Shown here: in pieces, positions 9,524-19,131 of the stretch
Numbering within the stretch: the stretch's first letter is position 1
How the letters are laid out: each line of letters opens with the position of its first letter
Source: Nocardioides mangrovicus
Lineage (GTDB): Bacteria > Actinomycetota > Actinomycetes > Propionibacteriales > Nocardioidaceae
Direction of reading: 5' to 3'
Assembly: GCF_003674065.1 (NCBI RefSeq)
Contig: NZ_RDBE01000007.1
Location: 172,893 to 236,892, forward strand
Length of the DNA: 64,000 nucleotides
The notes under the pieces: model-generated
What the model was told of the DNA's origin: nothing
What the model saw: the letters and a program-made list of their open reading frames with translations, nothing else
Database searches by the model: none
Translations under genes and position numbers: made by a program

Positions 9524-10035
9524 GATCAGTGCTGCGCGACCTGGCGTGGGTCGTCGGCACCCTGCTGGTGCTCGGCGTCGTCGCCGGGCTGGTGTGGTGG
9601 CGGGTCGCCGACCCTCCCTACTACGTCCGCACCTCGCAGGGCGCGGTGATGGACCAGGCCCAGCTGGCGCGCCGGGTGCACGCCGACGGCACCTTCATGG
9701 TGCTCGGCGCGGTGGCCGGGCTGCTCGCCGGCCTCGGGCTGACCCGGACCCGTCGCGAGGAGCCGCTGCTGACGCTGCTGCTGGGGGTCGTGGCCGCCGT
9801 CGGCGCCGGCTTCGTCGCGTTGTGGCTGGGCCGCACGCTGGGTCACGTCGACGTCCGCAGCGCCGTCCGCGCGGCGAAGGTGGGCGCCCACGTCACCGAC
9901 ACGCTGGGCGTCATCACCCCGGCCGTGGTGCTGATGTGGCCGATCGGCTACCTGATCGCCGCTGTGGGCCTGCTGTGGGGAACGAGCGACAAAACCCCCA
10001 CGGACCCCGCGGCGTCCGTCACACTGTCGCCATGA
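9511..10035 (+). CDS. Four-helix integral membrane protein of unknown function
   Basis: The 174-residue protein has four hydrophobic segments (about residues 12-32, 64-84, 92-113 and 140-160) with an extracytoplasmic loop between the first two that includes DPPYYVRTSQG. It resembles the DUF2567 group of actinobacterial membrane proteins, but that match is tentative. The ATG at 9511 overlaps the end of dnaE; a GTG at 9520 forming a GTGA overlap with the dnaE stop is an equally good start. It overlaps the next gene by ATGA. Confidence 0.65.
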   Translation: MPVVRSVLRDLAWVVGTLLVLGVVAGLVWWRVADPPYYVRTSQGAVMDQAQLARRVHADGTFMVLGAVAGLLAGLGLTRTRREEPLLTLLLGVVAAVGAGFVALWLGRTLGHVDVRSAVRAAKVGAHVTDTLGVITPAVVLMWPIGYLIAAVGLLWGTSDKTPTDPAASVTLSP

Positions 10036-11549
10036 GCGAGAGCGTCACCTACCCCGTTCCCGAGTCCTCCGACCAGCCTGGCGGGCAGCCCGGCGGCGGG
10101 CGTCGTACCGGGGTGATCGCGGGCATCACCGCGGCCACGCTCATCGTGGTCGGCGGCGGCGCGTTCGCCGCGGTGCACTTCCTCAGCGGGGGCGACGAGG
10201 CCGAGAAGGCGCTGCCCGCCTCGGCGCTGGCGGTGGCCAGCATCAACCTCGACCCGGGCGCCTCGCAGAAGGTCGCGGCGCTGCGGACGCTGCGCAAGTT
10301 CCCGGCGCTGCGCAAGCAGCTGGGCATCAGCTCCACCAGCGACCTGCGCAAGGCCCTCTTCGACGAGGCGGTCAAGGACAGCGACTGCAAGAACCTGACC
10401 TACGACGCCGACGTGAAGCCGTGGATCGGCGACAGCGCGGCCGTGGCGGCCGTCCCGTACGGCAAGCAGGTGGTGCCGGTCGTCGCGCTGGCCGTGACCG
10501 ACCAGAAGAAGGCCGCCGCCGCCTTCGCCAAGCTCGGCGACTGCTCGACGAGCAAGGAGAAGGCCGCCTGGGCCTTCACCGACGGCTTCGCGCTGCTCTC
10601 GGACTCCCAGGCCCACGCCGACCAGGCCAAGAAGGACGCCGAGTCCACCCCGCTGGCCGACGACTCCGCCTACCAGGACTGGACCGGGCGGGCCGGCGAC
10701 CGCGGCATCGTCGACTTCTACGTCTCCAAGAAGGTCGCCGACTACGCCGCGGACCGTGCCGGATCGGCCGCCGGGTCGCAGTCGGGCACGCTGAAGAAGC
10801 AGCTCGCCTCGTTCCAGGGTGCCGCCGGGGCGCTACGGTTCGCCGACGGCGGTCTGGAGCTGGAGGTCGTCGGCGGCGGCATCCCGCAGACCACGAGCTC
10901 GACCGTCGGCGGCGACCTGGCCGCCAAGCTCCCGAAGGACACCGCCGCGGCGATCGCGGTGGGGGTGCCCTCGGACTTCGCCTCGCAGCTGGTCAAGAAC
11001 ATCGAGGGCCTCCAGGTGCCGCTGCTGGGCGACGGCAGCCAGGTCATCGGCCAGCTCGAGACCCAGCTCGGCCTCTCGCTGCCCGAGGACCTGCAGACGG
11101 TGCTGGGCAAGGGCATCGCCCTCTCGTTGGGCGGCGCGGCGCCCAGCAGCCTGGCCGACCTGTCGAGCCCGGCCGACCTCCCGGCCGGTCTCTCGATCGC
11201 CGACGCCGACCTGAGCAAGGTCAAGGCGGTGGTCGGCAAGCTCGGCGGCTCCGACGACCTGGTCAAGCAGGGCGACGGCAAGGTCGTCTTCTCCTTCGAC
11301 CCCGACTACACCGGTGACCTGACGTCCTCGGGCACCCTGGGCGAGCAGAAGCGCTTCACCGCCGTCGTCCCGCACGCCGACGAGGCGCAGCTGGTCGGGT
11401 ACGTCGACTTCGACAGCGACTGGGCGAAGACCCTGGCCTCGAGCGACACCGACGCCAAGGACAACCTCGGCCCGCTGCAGGCCCTCGGCATCTCGGCCTG
11501 GCGCGACGGCAAGACCAGCCACCTGCTGCTGAAGGTGACTACGGACTAG
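10032..11549 (+). CDS. DUF3352 family membrane-anchored protein
   Basis: The 505-residue protein has a disordered Pro/Gly-rich cytoplasmic start, one transmembrane helix near residues 30-55, and a large extracytoplasmic domain typical of DUF3352 (ALAVASINLDPG near the start of the domain). Actinobacterial members are membrane proteins of unknown role. It is translationally coupled to the upstream membrane gene. Its TAG stop overlaps the TAG stop of the convergent ybaK gene by two bases, so the transcripts necessarily overlap. Confidence 0.8.
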   Translation: MSESVTYPVPESSDQPGGQPGGGRRTGVIAGITAATLIVVGGGAFAAVHFLSGGDEAEKALPASALAVASINLDPGASQKVAALRTLRKFPALRKQLGISSTSDLRKALFDEAVKDSDCKNLTYDADVKPWIGDSAAVAAVPYGKQVVPVVALAVTDQKKAAAAFAKLGDCSTSKEKAAWAFTDGFALLSDSQAHADQAKKDAESTPLADDSAYQDWTGRAGDRGIVDFYVSKKVADYAADRAGSAAGSQSGTLKKQLASFQGAAGALRFADGGLELEVVGGGIPQTTSSTVGGDLAAKLPKDTAAAIAVGVPSDFASQLVKNIEGLQVPLLGDGSQVIGQLETQLGLSLPEDLQTVLGKGIALSLGGAAPSSLADLSSPADLPAGLSIADADLSKVKAVVGKLGGSDDLVKQGDGKVVFSFDPDYTGDLTSSGTLGEQKRFTAVVPHADEAQLVGYVDFDSDWAKTLASSDTDAKDNLGPLQALGISAWRDGKTSHLLLKVTTD

Positions 11550-12031
11550 CGTCCGATCGCGGACACCCTCGCTTCCAGCACCCGCACCAGATCCTCCGGC
11601 GCCACCTCGACGTCGGCACCTCGCCGCCCGGCGGAGACCAGGATGGTGTCGAACCCCGACGCGGCGGAGTCGAGCACGGTGGGCAGCGGCTTGCGCTGGC
11701 CGAACGGGGAGATCCCGCCGACCACGTAGCCGGTGGTGCGCTCGGCGAGCTTCGGGTCGGCCATCGAGGCGCGCTTGCCGCCCAGTGCGGCGGCCAGTGC
11801 CTTGAGGTCGAGCTGGCCCGAGACCGGCACGACGCCCACGGCGAGGCGGCCGTCGACCTCGACCAGCAGCGTCTTGAAGACCCGCTCCGGGTCGACGCCC
11901 AGGTCGTGACCCAGGGCGGCCGCCGCCTGCTCGCCGTACGAACCGCCGCCGCCGGGGTCGTCGGCGTCGAAGGTGTGGACGGTGAAGTCGACGCCGGCCC
12001 GGGTGAGCGCGAGGGTGGCGGGCGTCTGCAT
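11546..12031 (-). CDS. ybaK: Cys-tRNA(Pro)/aminoacyl-tRNA deacylase, YbaK family
   Basis: This is a YbaK/ProX-type editing enzyme that hydrolyses mischarged aminoacyl-tRNA, usually Cys-tRNA(Pro). The signature features are VFKTLLVEVDGRLAVGVVPV (with the catalytic-site Lys), a conserved GYVVGGISPFGQRKPLP stretch and a length of 161 residues. The ATG at 12031 overlaps the stop of the upstream LON-domain gene (ATGA), so the two form an operon. The 3' end overlaps that of the DUF3352 gene. Confidence 0.9.
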   Translation of the reverse strand: MQTPATLALTRAGVDFTVHTFDADDPGGGGSYGEQAAAALGHDLGVDPERVFKTLLVEVDGRLAVGVVPVSGQLDLKALAAALGGKRASMADPKLAERTTGYVVGGISPFGQRKPLPTVLDSAASGFDTILVSAGRRGADVEVAPEDLVRVLEARVSAIGR

Positions 12032-12720
12032 CAGTTGGGCGACCAGCCCATCCGCGAGATCCCGGTGGCCGGCAGCGACGGCACCACCTGCATCGCCTCC
12101 ATCTCCTCGACCAGCGAGTGCCGCAGCAGTACCAGCCGGGTGAGGGTGTCGGGCGCCTCGAGGAGCTCTTGGCGCTGGGCCTGGGTGAGCAGGCAGGTGG
12201 CCGAGAGCGACCACGAGAGGTAGGTCGGGTCGCGCGGCAGCTGCCCGCTGAGCACCGGGCCGCCGCGCATCCGGCCGAGCCGGTCGCGGTAGCGCTCGAA
12301 GATGGCCAGCGTGCGCTCGGCCTCGACGCCGGTGACGTCGTCGGTGTCGGGCTCGGTGACCAGGTCGACCGCGCCCACGGCGTAGTCGCCCGAGCCGTCG
12401 ACCTCGTGGAGCACGAACCGCTGCCGGCCGACGGTCTCGATGTCGAAGCGGCCGTCGTCGTAGGGCTCGACCCCGGTCAGCTGTACGACCGTGCCGGTGG
12501 TGCACAGCGACTGGCGGCCGTGCTCGACGGAGTCACCGGGGCCGGCGACCTCGAACCCCTCGCGGATCGCGGTGATGCCGAAGATCCGGTCGGCCGGGTC
12601 GGAGCGGCCGAGCAGGTCGCGCACCAGCGCGCGGTAGCGCTCCTCGAACACGTGCAGCGGGGTGGCGACGCCGGGGAAGACCACGCTGTTCAGCGGGAAC
12701 AGCGGCAGCCGGGTGGTCAC
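12031..12720 (-). CDS. LON N-terminal substrate-binding domain protein
   Basis: The 229-residue protein is a stand-alone LON substrate-binding (PUA-like) domain: it starts [16 protein letters not shown] and continues [10 protein letters not shown], as in Lon protease N-termini, but it has no ATPase or protease domain. The start is GTG at 12720. A TAGGTT hexamer lies 6 bases upstream, so the mRNA is probably leaderless. It is co-transcribed with ybaK. The role of such free LON domains is not settled. Confidence 0.88.
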   Translation of the reverse strand: MTTRLPLFPLNSVVFPGVATPLHVFEERYRALVRDLLGRSDPADRIFGITAIREGFEVAGPGDSVEHGRQSLCTTGTVVQLTGVEPYDDGRFDIETVGRQRFVLHEVDGSGDYAVGAVDLVTEPDTDDVTGVEAERTLAIFERYRDRLGRMRGGPVLSGQLPRDPTYLSWSLSATCLLTQAQRQELLEAPDTLTRLVLLRHSLVEEMEAMQVVPSLPATGISRMGWSPN

Positions 12721-12770
12721 GACGCAAACCTAGTGGGGCCCCCGAGGGGACCAGCCATAAACTAGGGGCC
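12721..12770. promoter_or_regulatory. Divergent promoter region of hisD and the LON-domain gene
   Basis: The 50-base spacer holds TAAACT at 12758-12763, ending 7 bases before the hisD ATG, and on the minus strand TAGGTT (12727-12732), ending 6 bases before the GTG of the LON-domain gene. These positions fit -10 elements of leaderless transcripts. No clear -35 is visible. No attenuator or T-box precedes hisD. Confidence 0.55.
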
Positions 12771-14069
12771 ATGTTGCGCAGGATCGACCTCCGGGGCAGC
12801 CGTCCCGCGGACTACAGCGCGGTCGTGCCGCGTGCCGAGTTCGACGTCGAGGCCGCGCTGCATGTCGTCGAGCCGATCTGCCACGACGTCAAGGAACGCG
12901 GCGTCGAGGCGGTGCTCGACTACTCCGAGAAGTTCGACGGCGTGCGTCCCGCCGACATCCGTGTCCCCGCGCAGGCGATCGCCGACGCGCTGGAGACGCT
13001 GGACCGGCGCGTCCGCGCCGCGCTGGAGGAGTCGATCCGCCGGCTGCGGCTCACCAGCGCAGCCGAGCTCGAGCACGACGTCGTCACCGATGTCGCCACC
13101 GGTGCCCGGGTCACCCACCGCAAGGTGCCGATCGGCCGGGTCGGGCTCTACGTGCCCGGCGGCATCGCACCGCTGGTGAGCAGCGTCGTCATGAACGTCG
13201 TGCCCGCGCAGACCGCCGGCGTCGGCTCGATCGCGCTGACCAGCTCACCGCAGAAAGAGTTCGGTGGGTTGCCCCACCCCACGATCCTGGCCGCGTGCGC
13301 GCTGCTGGGCGTCGAGGAGGTCTACGCCGTCGGCGGCGCCCAGGCGATCGCGATGCTGGCCTACGGCGCCGGTCCGTGCCGTCCGGTCGACCTGGTCACC
13401 GGCCCCGGCGCGATCTACACCGTGGCCGCCAAGCGGCTGCTGCGCGGTGTGGTGGGCGTCGACTCCGAGGCCGGGCCCACCGAGATCGCGGTGCTGGCCG
13501 ACGACACCGCCGATGCCGCATTCGTGGCCGCCGACCTGCTCAGCCAGGCCGAGCACGACCCGATGGCCGGCTCGGTGCTGGTGACCGACTCGGTGCGGCT
13601 GGCCGACGACGTCGAGGCCGAGCTGGACAAGCAGGTGGCCGCCACCCGCCACGTCGAGCGGGTGCGTACGGCACTGACGGGCAGCCAGTCGGGCACCGTG
13701 CTGGTCGACGACATGGAGCAGGGGCTGGCCGTCGTCGACGCCTACGCCGCCGAGCACCTCGAGGTCCAGACCGCCGACGCCGCCGCGCTGGCCGCGCGGG
13801 TGCGCAACGCCGGGGCGATCTTCGTCGGCCCGTTCGCGCCGGTCTCGCTGGGCGACTACAGCGCCGGCTCCAACCACGTGCTGCCCACCGGCGGCTGCGC
13901 CTGCCACTCCTCGGGCCTGTCGGTGCGCGCGTTCCTGCGCTCGATGCACGTCGTGGAGTACGACCGCGACGCGCTGGACGAGGTGGCCGAGGGTGTGGTC
14001 GCGCTGGCCGAGGCCGAGGACCTGCCCGGCCATGGAGCCGCGGTGAGCGTGAGGTTCAGCCGACCATGA
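12771..14069 (+). CDS. hisD: Histidinol dehydrogenase
   Basis: This enzyme catalyses the last two oxidations of histidine synthesis (histidinol to histidine, NAD-dependent, zinc enzyme). The 432-residue protein contains the typical [26 protein letters not shown], and C-terminal [15 protein letters not shown] motifs with the active-site His residues in EHLEVQT and MHVVEY. It is the first gene of the his cluster and overlaps hisC by ATGA. Confidence 0.97.
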   Translation: MLRRIDLRGSRPADYSAVVPRAEFDVEAALHVVEPICHDVKERGVEAVLDYSEKFDGVRPADIRVPAQAIADALETLDRRVRAALEESIRRLRLTSAAELEHDVVTDVATGARVTHRKVPIGRVGLYVPGGIAPLVSSVVMNVVPAQTAGVGSIALTSSPQKEFGGLPHPTILAACALLGVEEVYAVGGAQAIAMLAYGAGPCRPVDLVTGPGAIYTVAAKRLLRGVVGVDSEAGPTEIAVLADDTADAAFVAADLLSQAEHDPMAGSVLVTDSVRLADDVEAELDKQVAATRHVERVRTALTGSQSGTVLVDDMEQGLAVVDAYAAEHLEVQTADAAALAARVRNAGAIFVGPFAPVSLGDYSAGSNHVLPTGGCACHSSGLSVRAFLRSMHVVEYDRDALDEVAEGVVALAEAEDLPGHGAAVSVRFSRP

Positions 14070-15196
14070 GCTGGCTGCCTCCGCTCCGAGAGGAGCTGCG
14101 GGGCATCGAGCCGTACGGCGCTCCGCAGCTGGACGTCCCCGTCCAGCTCAACGTCAACGAGAACCCGTACCCGCCCGACGCCGACTGCGCCGCCGACATC
14201 GCCGGTGCGGTGCTCGCCGCTGCCACGACCCTCAACCGCTACCCCGATCGCGAGTTCCGCGCGCTGCGGCAGGGGCTCTCGGAGTACCTGGCCGTCGAGT
14301 CCGGGGTGGCGGTGCCCTGGCAGCAGGTGTGGGCGGCCAACGGCTCCAACGAGGTGATGCTGCAGCTGCTGCAGGCCTTCGGCGGGCCCGGTCGCACGGC
14401 GGTCTCGTTCGCCCCGACGTACTCGATGTACCCCGAGTACGCCCGCGACACCGCCACCGGCTGGGTGGCGGGACGCCGCCGCGAGGACTTCGGCTTCGAC
14501 CTCGAGCACGCCGAGGCGCTGCTGGGCGAGCACCGGCCCAGCGTCGTGCTGCTGCCCTCGCCCAACAACCCCACCGGCACGGCGCTGCCGCCGGAGGTGG
14601 TGGCCCCGCTGTGCGCGATGGCCGCGGCGATGGGCGGTGTCGTCGTCATCGACGAGGCGTACGCCGAGTTCCGCCGCGACGGCGTGCCGAGCGCGCTGGA
14701 GCTGCTCGCCGAGCACCCGAACCTGGTGGTCACCCGCACCATGAGCAAGGCCTTCGCGCTGGCCGGTGCCCGGCTGGGCTACCTGGCGGCCTCGCAGCCG
14801 ATCGTCGACGCGATCCGCGTGGTGCGGCTGCCCTACCACCTCTCGGCGGTCACCCAGGCGGTCGCGAGCGCAGCGCTGCGCCACGCGCCGTCCCTGCTGG
14901 GCAAGGTGGCCGAGCTGCGCGCCGAGCGCGACCGTTGCGTCGAGCTGCTGCGCGGCGCCGGCTACGCGGTGGCCGACTCCGACGCCAACTTCGTGCTGTT
15001 CGGCCGCTTCGCCGACCGGCACGCCGTGTGGCAGGGGCTGCTCAACCGCGGGGTGCTGATCCGCGAGACCGGCCCGGACGGCTGGCTGCGGGTCTCGGTG
15101 GGCACGGCGTCCGAGATGGCGGCGTTTTCGACGGCGCTGGCCGATATCCGCGACAATGGGGTGGCCACGCCCCTTCTGGAAGGCAGTCAGTCATGA
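14066..15196 (+). CDS. hisC: Histidinol-phosphate aminotransferase
   Basis: This PLP-dependent class I/II aminotransferase converts imidazole-acetol phosphate to histidinol phosphate. The 376-residue protein has NVNENPYPP at the N-terminus, the substrate-site NNPTGT motif, and the PLP-binding lysine in [10 protein letters not shown]. Both ends overlap neighbours by four bases, consistent with translational coupling in the his operon. Confidence 0.96.
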   Translation: MSWLPPLREELRGIEPYGAPQLDVPVQLNVNENPYPPDADCAADIAGAVLAAATTLNRYPDREFRALRQGLSEYLAVESGVAVPWQQVWAANGSNEVMLQLLQAFGGPGRTAVSFAPTYSMYPEYARDTATGWVAGRRREDFGFDLEHAEALLGEHRPSVVLLPSPNNPTGTALPPEVVAPLCAMAAAMGGVVVIDEAYAEFRRDGVPSALELLAEHPNLVVTRTMSKAFALAGARLGYLAASQPIVDAIRVVRLPYHLSAVTQAVASAALRHAPSLLGKVAELRAERDRCVELLRGAGYAVADSDANFVLFGRFADRHAVWQGLLNRGVLIRETGPDGWLRVSVGTASEMAAFSTALADIRDNGVATPLLEGSQS

Positions 15197-15801
15197 GCCG
15201 TACCGCTCGCGTCGAGCGTGCGACCAGCGAGTCCAAGGTCCTCGTCGAGGTCGACCTCGACGGCTCCGGCCGCGTCGACGTCTCCACCGGCGTCGGCTTC
15301 TACGACCACATGCTCACCGCGCTGGGCCGCCACGCGCTGCTCGACCTGACGGTGCAGACCGACGGCGACACCCACATCGACGCCCACCACACGGTGGAGG
15401 ACACCGCCATCGCGCTGGGCCAGGCGCTGCGCGAGGCGCTGGGCGACAAGCGCGGCATCCGCCGCTTCGGCGACGCCACCGTGCCTCTCGACGAGGCGCT
15501 GGTGCAGGCCGTCGTCGACGTCTCCGGACGGCCCTACTGCGTGCACACCGGCGAGCCCGAGGGGCAGCAGTACGTGCAGCTCGGTGGGTCGGGCGTCAGC
15601 TACCTCGGCTCGCTGACCCAGCACGTCTTCGAGACGCTCGCCTTCCACGGTCACCTCGCCCTGCACGTGCGGGTGCTGGCCGGCCGCGAGCCGCACCACC
15701 TGGTCGAGGCGCAGTTCAAGGCCTTCGCCCGGGCGCTGCGCGACGCCGTCGCCCTCGACCCGCGCGAGACCGGCATCCCCAGCACCAAGGGCGCGCTCTG
15801 A
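15193..15801 (+). CDS. hisB: Imidazoleglycerol-phosphate dehydratase
   Basis: This is the monofunctional dehydratase (202 residues, no histidinol phosphatase domain), as is normal in actinobacteria. The Mn-binding motifs DAHHTVED (about residue 70) and the C-terminal [15 protein letters not shown] are intact. It starts ATG, overlapping the hisC stop. Its TGA stop overlaps the putative CTG start of hisH. Confidence 0.96.
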   Translation: MSRTARVERATSESKVLVEVDLDGSGRVDVSTGVGFYDHMLTALGRHALLDLTVQTDGDTHIDAHHTVEDTAIALGQALREALGDKRGIRRFGDATVPLDEALVQAVVDVSGRPYCVHTGEPEGQQYVQLGGSGVSYLGSLTQHVFETLAFHGHLALHVRVLAGREPHHLVEAQFKAFARALRDAVALDPRETGIPSTKGAL

Positions 15802-16442
15802 GCCGCGTCACCGTCCTCGACTACGGCTCCGGCAACCTCCGCTCGGCCGTGCGCGCCCTGGAGCGCGCCGGCGCGGAGGTGACGCTGTCCGCCGATCGCG
15901 CGGAGGCGATGGACGCCGACGGCCTCGTCGTGCCCGGCGTCGGCGCGTTCCGCGCCTGCATGGACGGCATCAGGGCGGTCAAGGGCCACGAGGTGATCGG
16001 TCGCCGGCTGGCCGGCGGTCGCCCGGTGCTGGGCATCTGCGTGGGCATGCAGGTGCTGTTCGAGACCGGCATCGAGCACGGCGTCGTCACCGAGGGGTGC
16101 GGCGAGTGGCCCGGCGTCGTCGAGCGGCTGCAGGCGCCGGTGGTGCCCCACATGGGCTGGAACACCGTCGAGGCGCCCACGGGCACCACGCTCTTCGAGG
16201 GCGTCGAGGACGAGCGGTTCTACTTCGTGCACTCCTACGGCGTCCGCGGCTGGACGTTGGTGACCAACGACCGCACCAAGCCGCCGCTGGTCACCTGGAC
16301 CGAGACCGGCCCCTCAGCACAGGGGGGTGACCGGTTCGTCGCCGCGGTCGAGAACGGGCCGCTCACCGCCACCCAGTTCCACCCCGAGAAGTCCGGCGAC
16401 GCCGGAGCCCGACTGCTGAGGAACTGGGTGTCGTCACTATGA
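15798..16442 (+). CDS. hisH: Imidazole glycerol phosphate synthase, glutaminase subunit
   Basis: This subunit hydrolyses glutamine and passes ammonia to HisF. The triad is visible: Cys in GICVGMQ, and His and Glu in TQFHPEKSG. The conserved N-terminal strand ([14 protein letters not shown]) has no ATG, GTG or TTG before it in frame. The first possible initiator is CTG at 15798, forming a CTGA overlap with the hisB stop where relatives have ATGA or GTGA, with AAGGG about 7 bases upstream. The next standard start (GTG, about 15848) would delete the core strand. The protein is therefore called from CTG (214 residues). Confidence 0.88.
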   Translation: MSRVTVLDYGSGNLRSAVRALERAGAEVTLSADRAEAMDADGLVVPGVGAFRACMDGIRAVKGHEVIGRRLAGGRPVLGICVGMQVLFETGIEHGVVTEGCGEWPGVVERLQAPVVPHMGWNTVEAPTGTTLFEGVEDERFYFVHSYGVRGWTLVTNDRTKPPLVTWTETGPSAQGGDRFVAAVENGPLTATQFHPEKSGDAGARLLRNWVSSL

Positions 16443-16491
16443 ATCACCCCACCCGACCACTCGCTTCGCTCGCACTCGTGCGGGGGCCCCG

Positions 16492-17217
16492 ATGAGCCGT
16501 CTGCAGCTGCTGCCCGCCGTCGACATCACCGAGGGCCGTGCGGTCCAGCTCGCCCAGGGCGTGGCCGGGTCGGAGCGGGTGTACGGCGACCCGCTGGCCG
16601 CCGCCCGGCGCTGGCAGGACGCCGGCGCCGAGTGGTTGCACCTGGTCGACCTCGACGCCGCCTTCGGCCGCGGCTCCAACCGCGAGCTGCAGGCCGAGAT
16701 CGTCGCCGCCTTGGACCTCGACGTCGAGATGAGCGGCGGCATCCGCGACGACGAGTCGCTGGCCGCCGCGCTGGCCACCGGCTGTCGCCGGGTCAACATC
16801 GGCACCGCGGCGCTCGAGCAGCCGGAGTGGTGCGCCAAGATCATCGCCGAGCACGGCGACCGCGTCGCCATCGGACTCGACGTCCGCGGCCGCACCCTGG
16901 CCGCCCGCGGCTGGACCCGCGACGGCGGCGACCTCTACGAGGTGCTCGCCCGCCTCGACGCCGAGGGGTGCGCCCGCTACGTCGTCACCGACGTCAACAA
17001 GGACGGCATGCTGCAGGGCCCCAACCTGCAGCTGCTGCGCGACGTCTGCGCCGCCACCGACGCCCCGGTGGTCGCCTCGGGCGGCATCACGACGCTCGCG
17101 GACATCGAGGCGCTGATGACCCTGGTTCCCGACGGCGTCGAGGGCGCGATCATGGGCACCGCGCTCTACGAGGGCACCCTCGACTTCGGCGAGGCCCTCG
17201 CCGCCACGCGCGCATGA
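16492..17217 (+). CDS. priA: Phosphoribosyl isomerase A (bifunctional HisA/TrpF)
   Basis: This (beta/alpha)8 isomerase acts in histidine synthesis, and in actinobacteria lacking a separate trpF it also acts in tryptophan synthesis. The 241-residue protein follows the PriA pattern: [14 protein letters not shown], the long [13 protein letters not shown] loop and the catalytic Asp in [10 protein letters not shown]. Dual activity is a family inference; no trpF is in the window to test it. A 49-base spacer separates it from hisH, the only real gap in the operon. Confidence 0.92.
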   Translation: MSRLQLLPAVDITEGRAVQLAQGVAGSERVYGDPLAAARRWQDAGAEWLHLVDLDAAFGRGSNRELQAEIVAALDLDVEMSGGIRDDESLAAALATGCRRVNIGTAALEQPEWCAKIIAEHGDRVAIGLDVRGRTLAARGWTRDGGDLYEVLARLDAEGCARYVVTDVNKDGMLQGPNLQLLRDVCAATDAPVVASGGITTLADIEALMTLVPDGVEGAIMGTALYEGTLDFGEALAATRA

Positions 17218-17975
17218 GCCTCGCCGTTCGCGTCATCCCGTGCCTCGACGTCGACGCCGGCCGCGTGGTGAAGGGCGTCAACTTCGAGAACCTGCGCGAC
17301 GCCGGCGACCCCGTCGAGCTGGCCCGTCGCTACGACGCCGAGGGCGCCGACGAGCTGACCTTCCTCGACATCTCCGCCTCCCACGAGGGCCGCGCCACCA
17401 CGATGGAGATCGTCTCGGCGACCGCCGAGCAGGTGTTCATCCCGCTCACCGTCGGCGGGGGAGTGGCCAGCGTGGAGGACGTCGACCGGCTGCTGCGCGC
17501 AGGCGCCGACAAGGTCGCCGTCAACACCGCCGCCATCCACCGCCCCGAGCTGGTGGCCGAGATCGCCGACCGGTTCGGCAACCAGGTGCTGGTGCTCTCC
17601 CTCGACGCCCGGCGAGCCTCCGGCACCGACTCCGGGTTCGAGGTCACCACCCACGGCGGCCGCAAGAGCGCCGGCCTGGACGCGATCGAGTGGGTCACCC
17701 GCGCCGCCGAGCTCGGCGCGGGGGAGATCCTGCTCAACGCCATGGACGCCGACGGCACCACCGACGGCTTCGACCTCGAGCTGATCGGCCTGGTCCGCGC
17801 CGCGGTCAGCGTGCCGGTCATCGCCAGCGGCGGAGCCGGCGCCGCCGAGCACTTCCCGCCCGCCGTCGACGCCGGCGCGGACGCCGTCCTGGCCGCCACC
17901 GTCTTCCACTTCGGCACCGTGGCGATCCCCGAGGTCAAGGACGCCCTCGCCGCGCAGGGTCACCCGGTGCGCTGA
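17214..17975 (+). CDS. hisF: Imidazole glycerol phosphate synthase, cyclase subunit
   Basis: This is the cyclase partner of HisH. The 253-residue TIM barrel has the catalytic Asp residues in [17 protein letters not shown] and in the [13 protein letters not shown] motif near residue 178. It overlaps priA by ATGA and is the last gene of the his cluster before a strong hairpin. Confidence 0.96.
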   Translation: MSLAVRVIPCLDVDAGRVVKGVNFENLRDAGDPVELARRYDAEGADELTFLDISASHEGRATTMEIVSATAEQVFIPLTVGGGVASVEDVDRLLRAGADKVAVNTAAIHRPELVAEIADRFGNQVLVLSLDARRASGTDSGFEVTTHGGRKSAGLDAIEWVTRAAELGAGEILLNAMDADGTTDGFDLELIGLVRAAVSVPVIASGGAGAAEHFPPAVDAGADAVLAATVFHFGTVAIPEVKDALAAQGHPVR

Positions 17976-18087
17976 CGTCGTCGGCCAGGGCGCTGATGTT
18001 CGGCACCGCTGCCCGTTGCTGATACCGGACGTTCTGGACACCGTCTGTACGAAACCCCGGCGGGAGGCGGCGTTTTCACCCGTTTTC

Positions 18088-18125
18088 GGCGGGGGTTTTG
18101 CCGGGCACCCGGCAAAACCCCCGCC
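18088..18125. terminator. 18-bp-stem hairpin ending the his operon
   Basis: The arms 18088-18105 (GGCGGGGGTTTTGCCGGG) and 18108-18125 are perfect complements with only two bases between them. They lie 112 bases after hisF. There is no following T-run, so the structure would work as a GC-rich bidirectional or L-shaped terminator. The first arm itself contains TTTT, and the hairpin is the dominant structure in the 223-base spacer. Confidence 0.75.
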
Positions 18126-18127
18126 GC

Positions 18128-18154
18128 TGACAAATGTCATCCCACCGTCATGAC
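18128..18154 (+). promoter_or_regulatory. Candidate operator for the exporter/two-component operon
   Basis: TGACAAATGTCA (18128-18139) and GTCATGAC (18147-18154) are two short palindromes sharing GTCAT/TGAC half sites. They lie 45-70 bases before the ABC ATPase start. NarL/LuxR-type regulators such as DesR bind paired half sites of this style, and the operon encodes its own NarL-type regulator, so autoregulation is the natural inference. No -10/-35 pair could be fixed. Confidence 0.4.
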
Positions 18155-18198
18155 CGGCGTACGCGGCCCACCGCCCGCCCCGGGCCCATGCTCGTGAC

Positions 18199-19131
18199 AT
18201 GAGCCAACCACTGACCGCGGTCTCCCTCTCGGGAGTCACCAAGGACTTCGGACGCGTCCGCGCCGTGCGGGGCGTCGACCTGGAGCTGCAGCAGGGCGAG
18301 GTCGTCGCCTTCCTCGGCCCCAACGGCGCCGGCAAGACGACCACCATCGACATGATCCTGGGACTGTCGAAGCCGACCTCGGGCGAGGTGAGGGTGCTCG
18401 GCATCGAGCCGCGCGCCGCCATCGCCCGCGGGCTGGTCGCGGCGGTCATGCAGACCGGCGGTCTGCTCAAGGACCTGACCGTGCGCGAGACGGTCGAGTA
18501 CACCCGCAGCCTGTTCGTCGACACCAAGCCGACGGACGAGGTGCTGGCCACGGCCGGCATCACCGAGATCGCCGACCGCAAGGTGGCGAAGTGTTCGGGG
18601 GGCGAGCAGCAGCGGCTCCGGTTCGCGATGGCACTGCTGTCGGATCCGGCGCTGCTGCTGCTCGACGAGCCCACCACGGGCATGGACGTCGAGGGCCGCC
18701 GCGCGTTCTGGCAGAGCATCCGCCAGGACGCGAAGAAGGGCCGCACGGTGCTCTTCGCGACGCACTACCTCGAGGAGGCCGACCAGTACGCCGACCGGAT
18801 CGTGCTGGTCAGCCACGGCACGATCGTCGCCGACGGCACCGGCAGCCAGATCAAGTCGCTGGCCTCGGGCCGGGTGGTGCGGGTGACCTGGGAGAACGCC
18901 GACACCGAGGCGATCACGCGGCTCGGTGGCGTCGACGACGTCGAGGTGCGCGGCGACCAGGTCTACATCCACGCCAAGGACAGCGACACGGTGGCGAAGT
19001 ACCTGCTCACCCAGACCAGCGCCCGCGACCTGGAGATCACTGCCAAGGGCCTCGAGGACGCCTTCCTCAGCCTGACCGGCACCACCGACAGCACCGACAG
19101 CACGCACAGCACCGAAGGAGCGCAGTCATGA
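18199..19131 (+). CDS. ABC-2 type exporter, ATP-binding protein
   Basis: The 310-residue ATPase has Walker A GPNGAGKTTT, a signature reading CSGGEQQRL (Cys in place of the usual Leu), Walker B LLLLDEPTTGMD, and the extended C-terminal domain of the DrrA/CcmA-like exporter group. It energises the permease encoded next, with which it overlaps by ATGA. The last residues are a TDST repeat. The substrate is unknown; drug or lipid export is a family-level inference. Confidence 0.92.
   Translation: MSQPLTAVSLSGVTKDFGRVRAVRGVDLELQQGEVVAFLGPNGAGKTTTIDMILGLSKPTSGEVRVLGIEPRAAIARGLVAAVMQTGGLLKDLTVRETVEYTRSLFVDTKPTDEVLATAGITEIADRKVAKCSGGEQQRLRFAMALLSDPALLLLDEPTTGMDVEGRRAFWQSIRQDAKKGRTVLFATHYLEEADQYADRIVLVSHGTIVADGTGSQIKSLASGRVVRVTWENADTEAITRLGGVDDVEVRGDQVYIHAKDSDTVAKYLLTQTSARDLEITAKGLEDAFLSLTGTTDSTDSTHSTEGAQS

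Noticed and set aside
16443-16491. Attenuator or leader peptide between hisH and priA
   Set aside because: The 49-base gap has only a weak CGCTTCGCTCGC-type structure and no His-rich leader.
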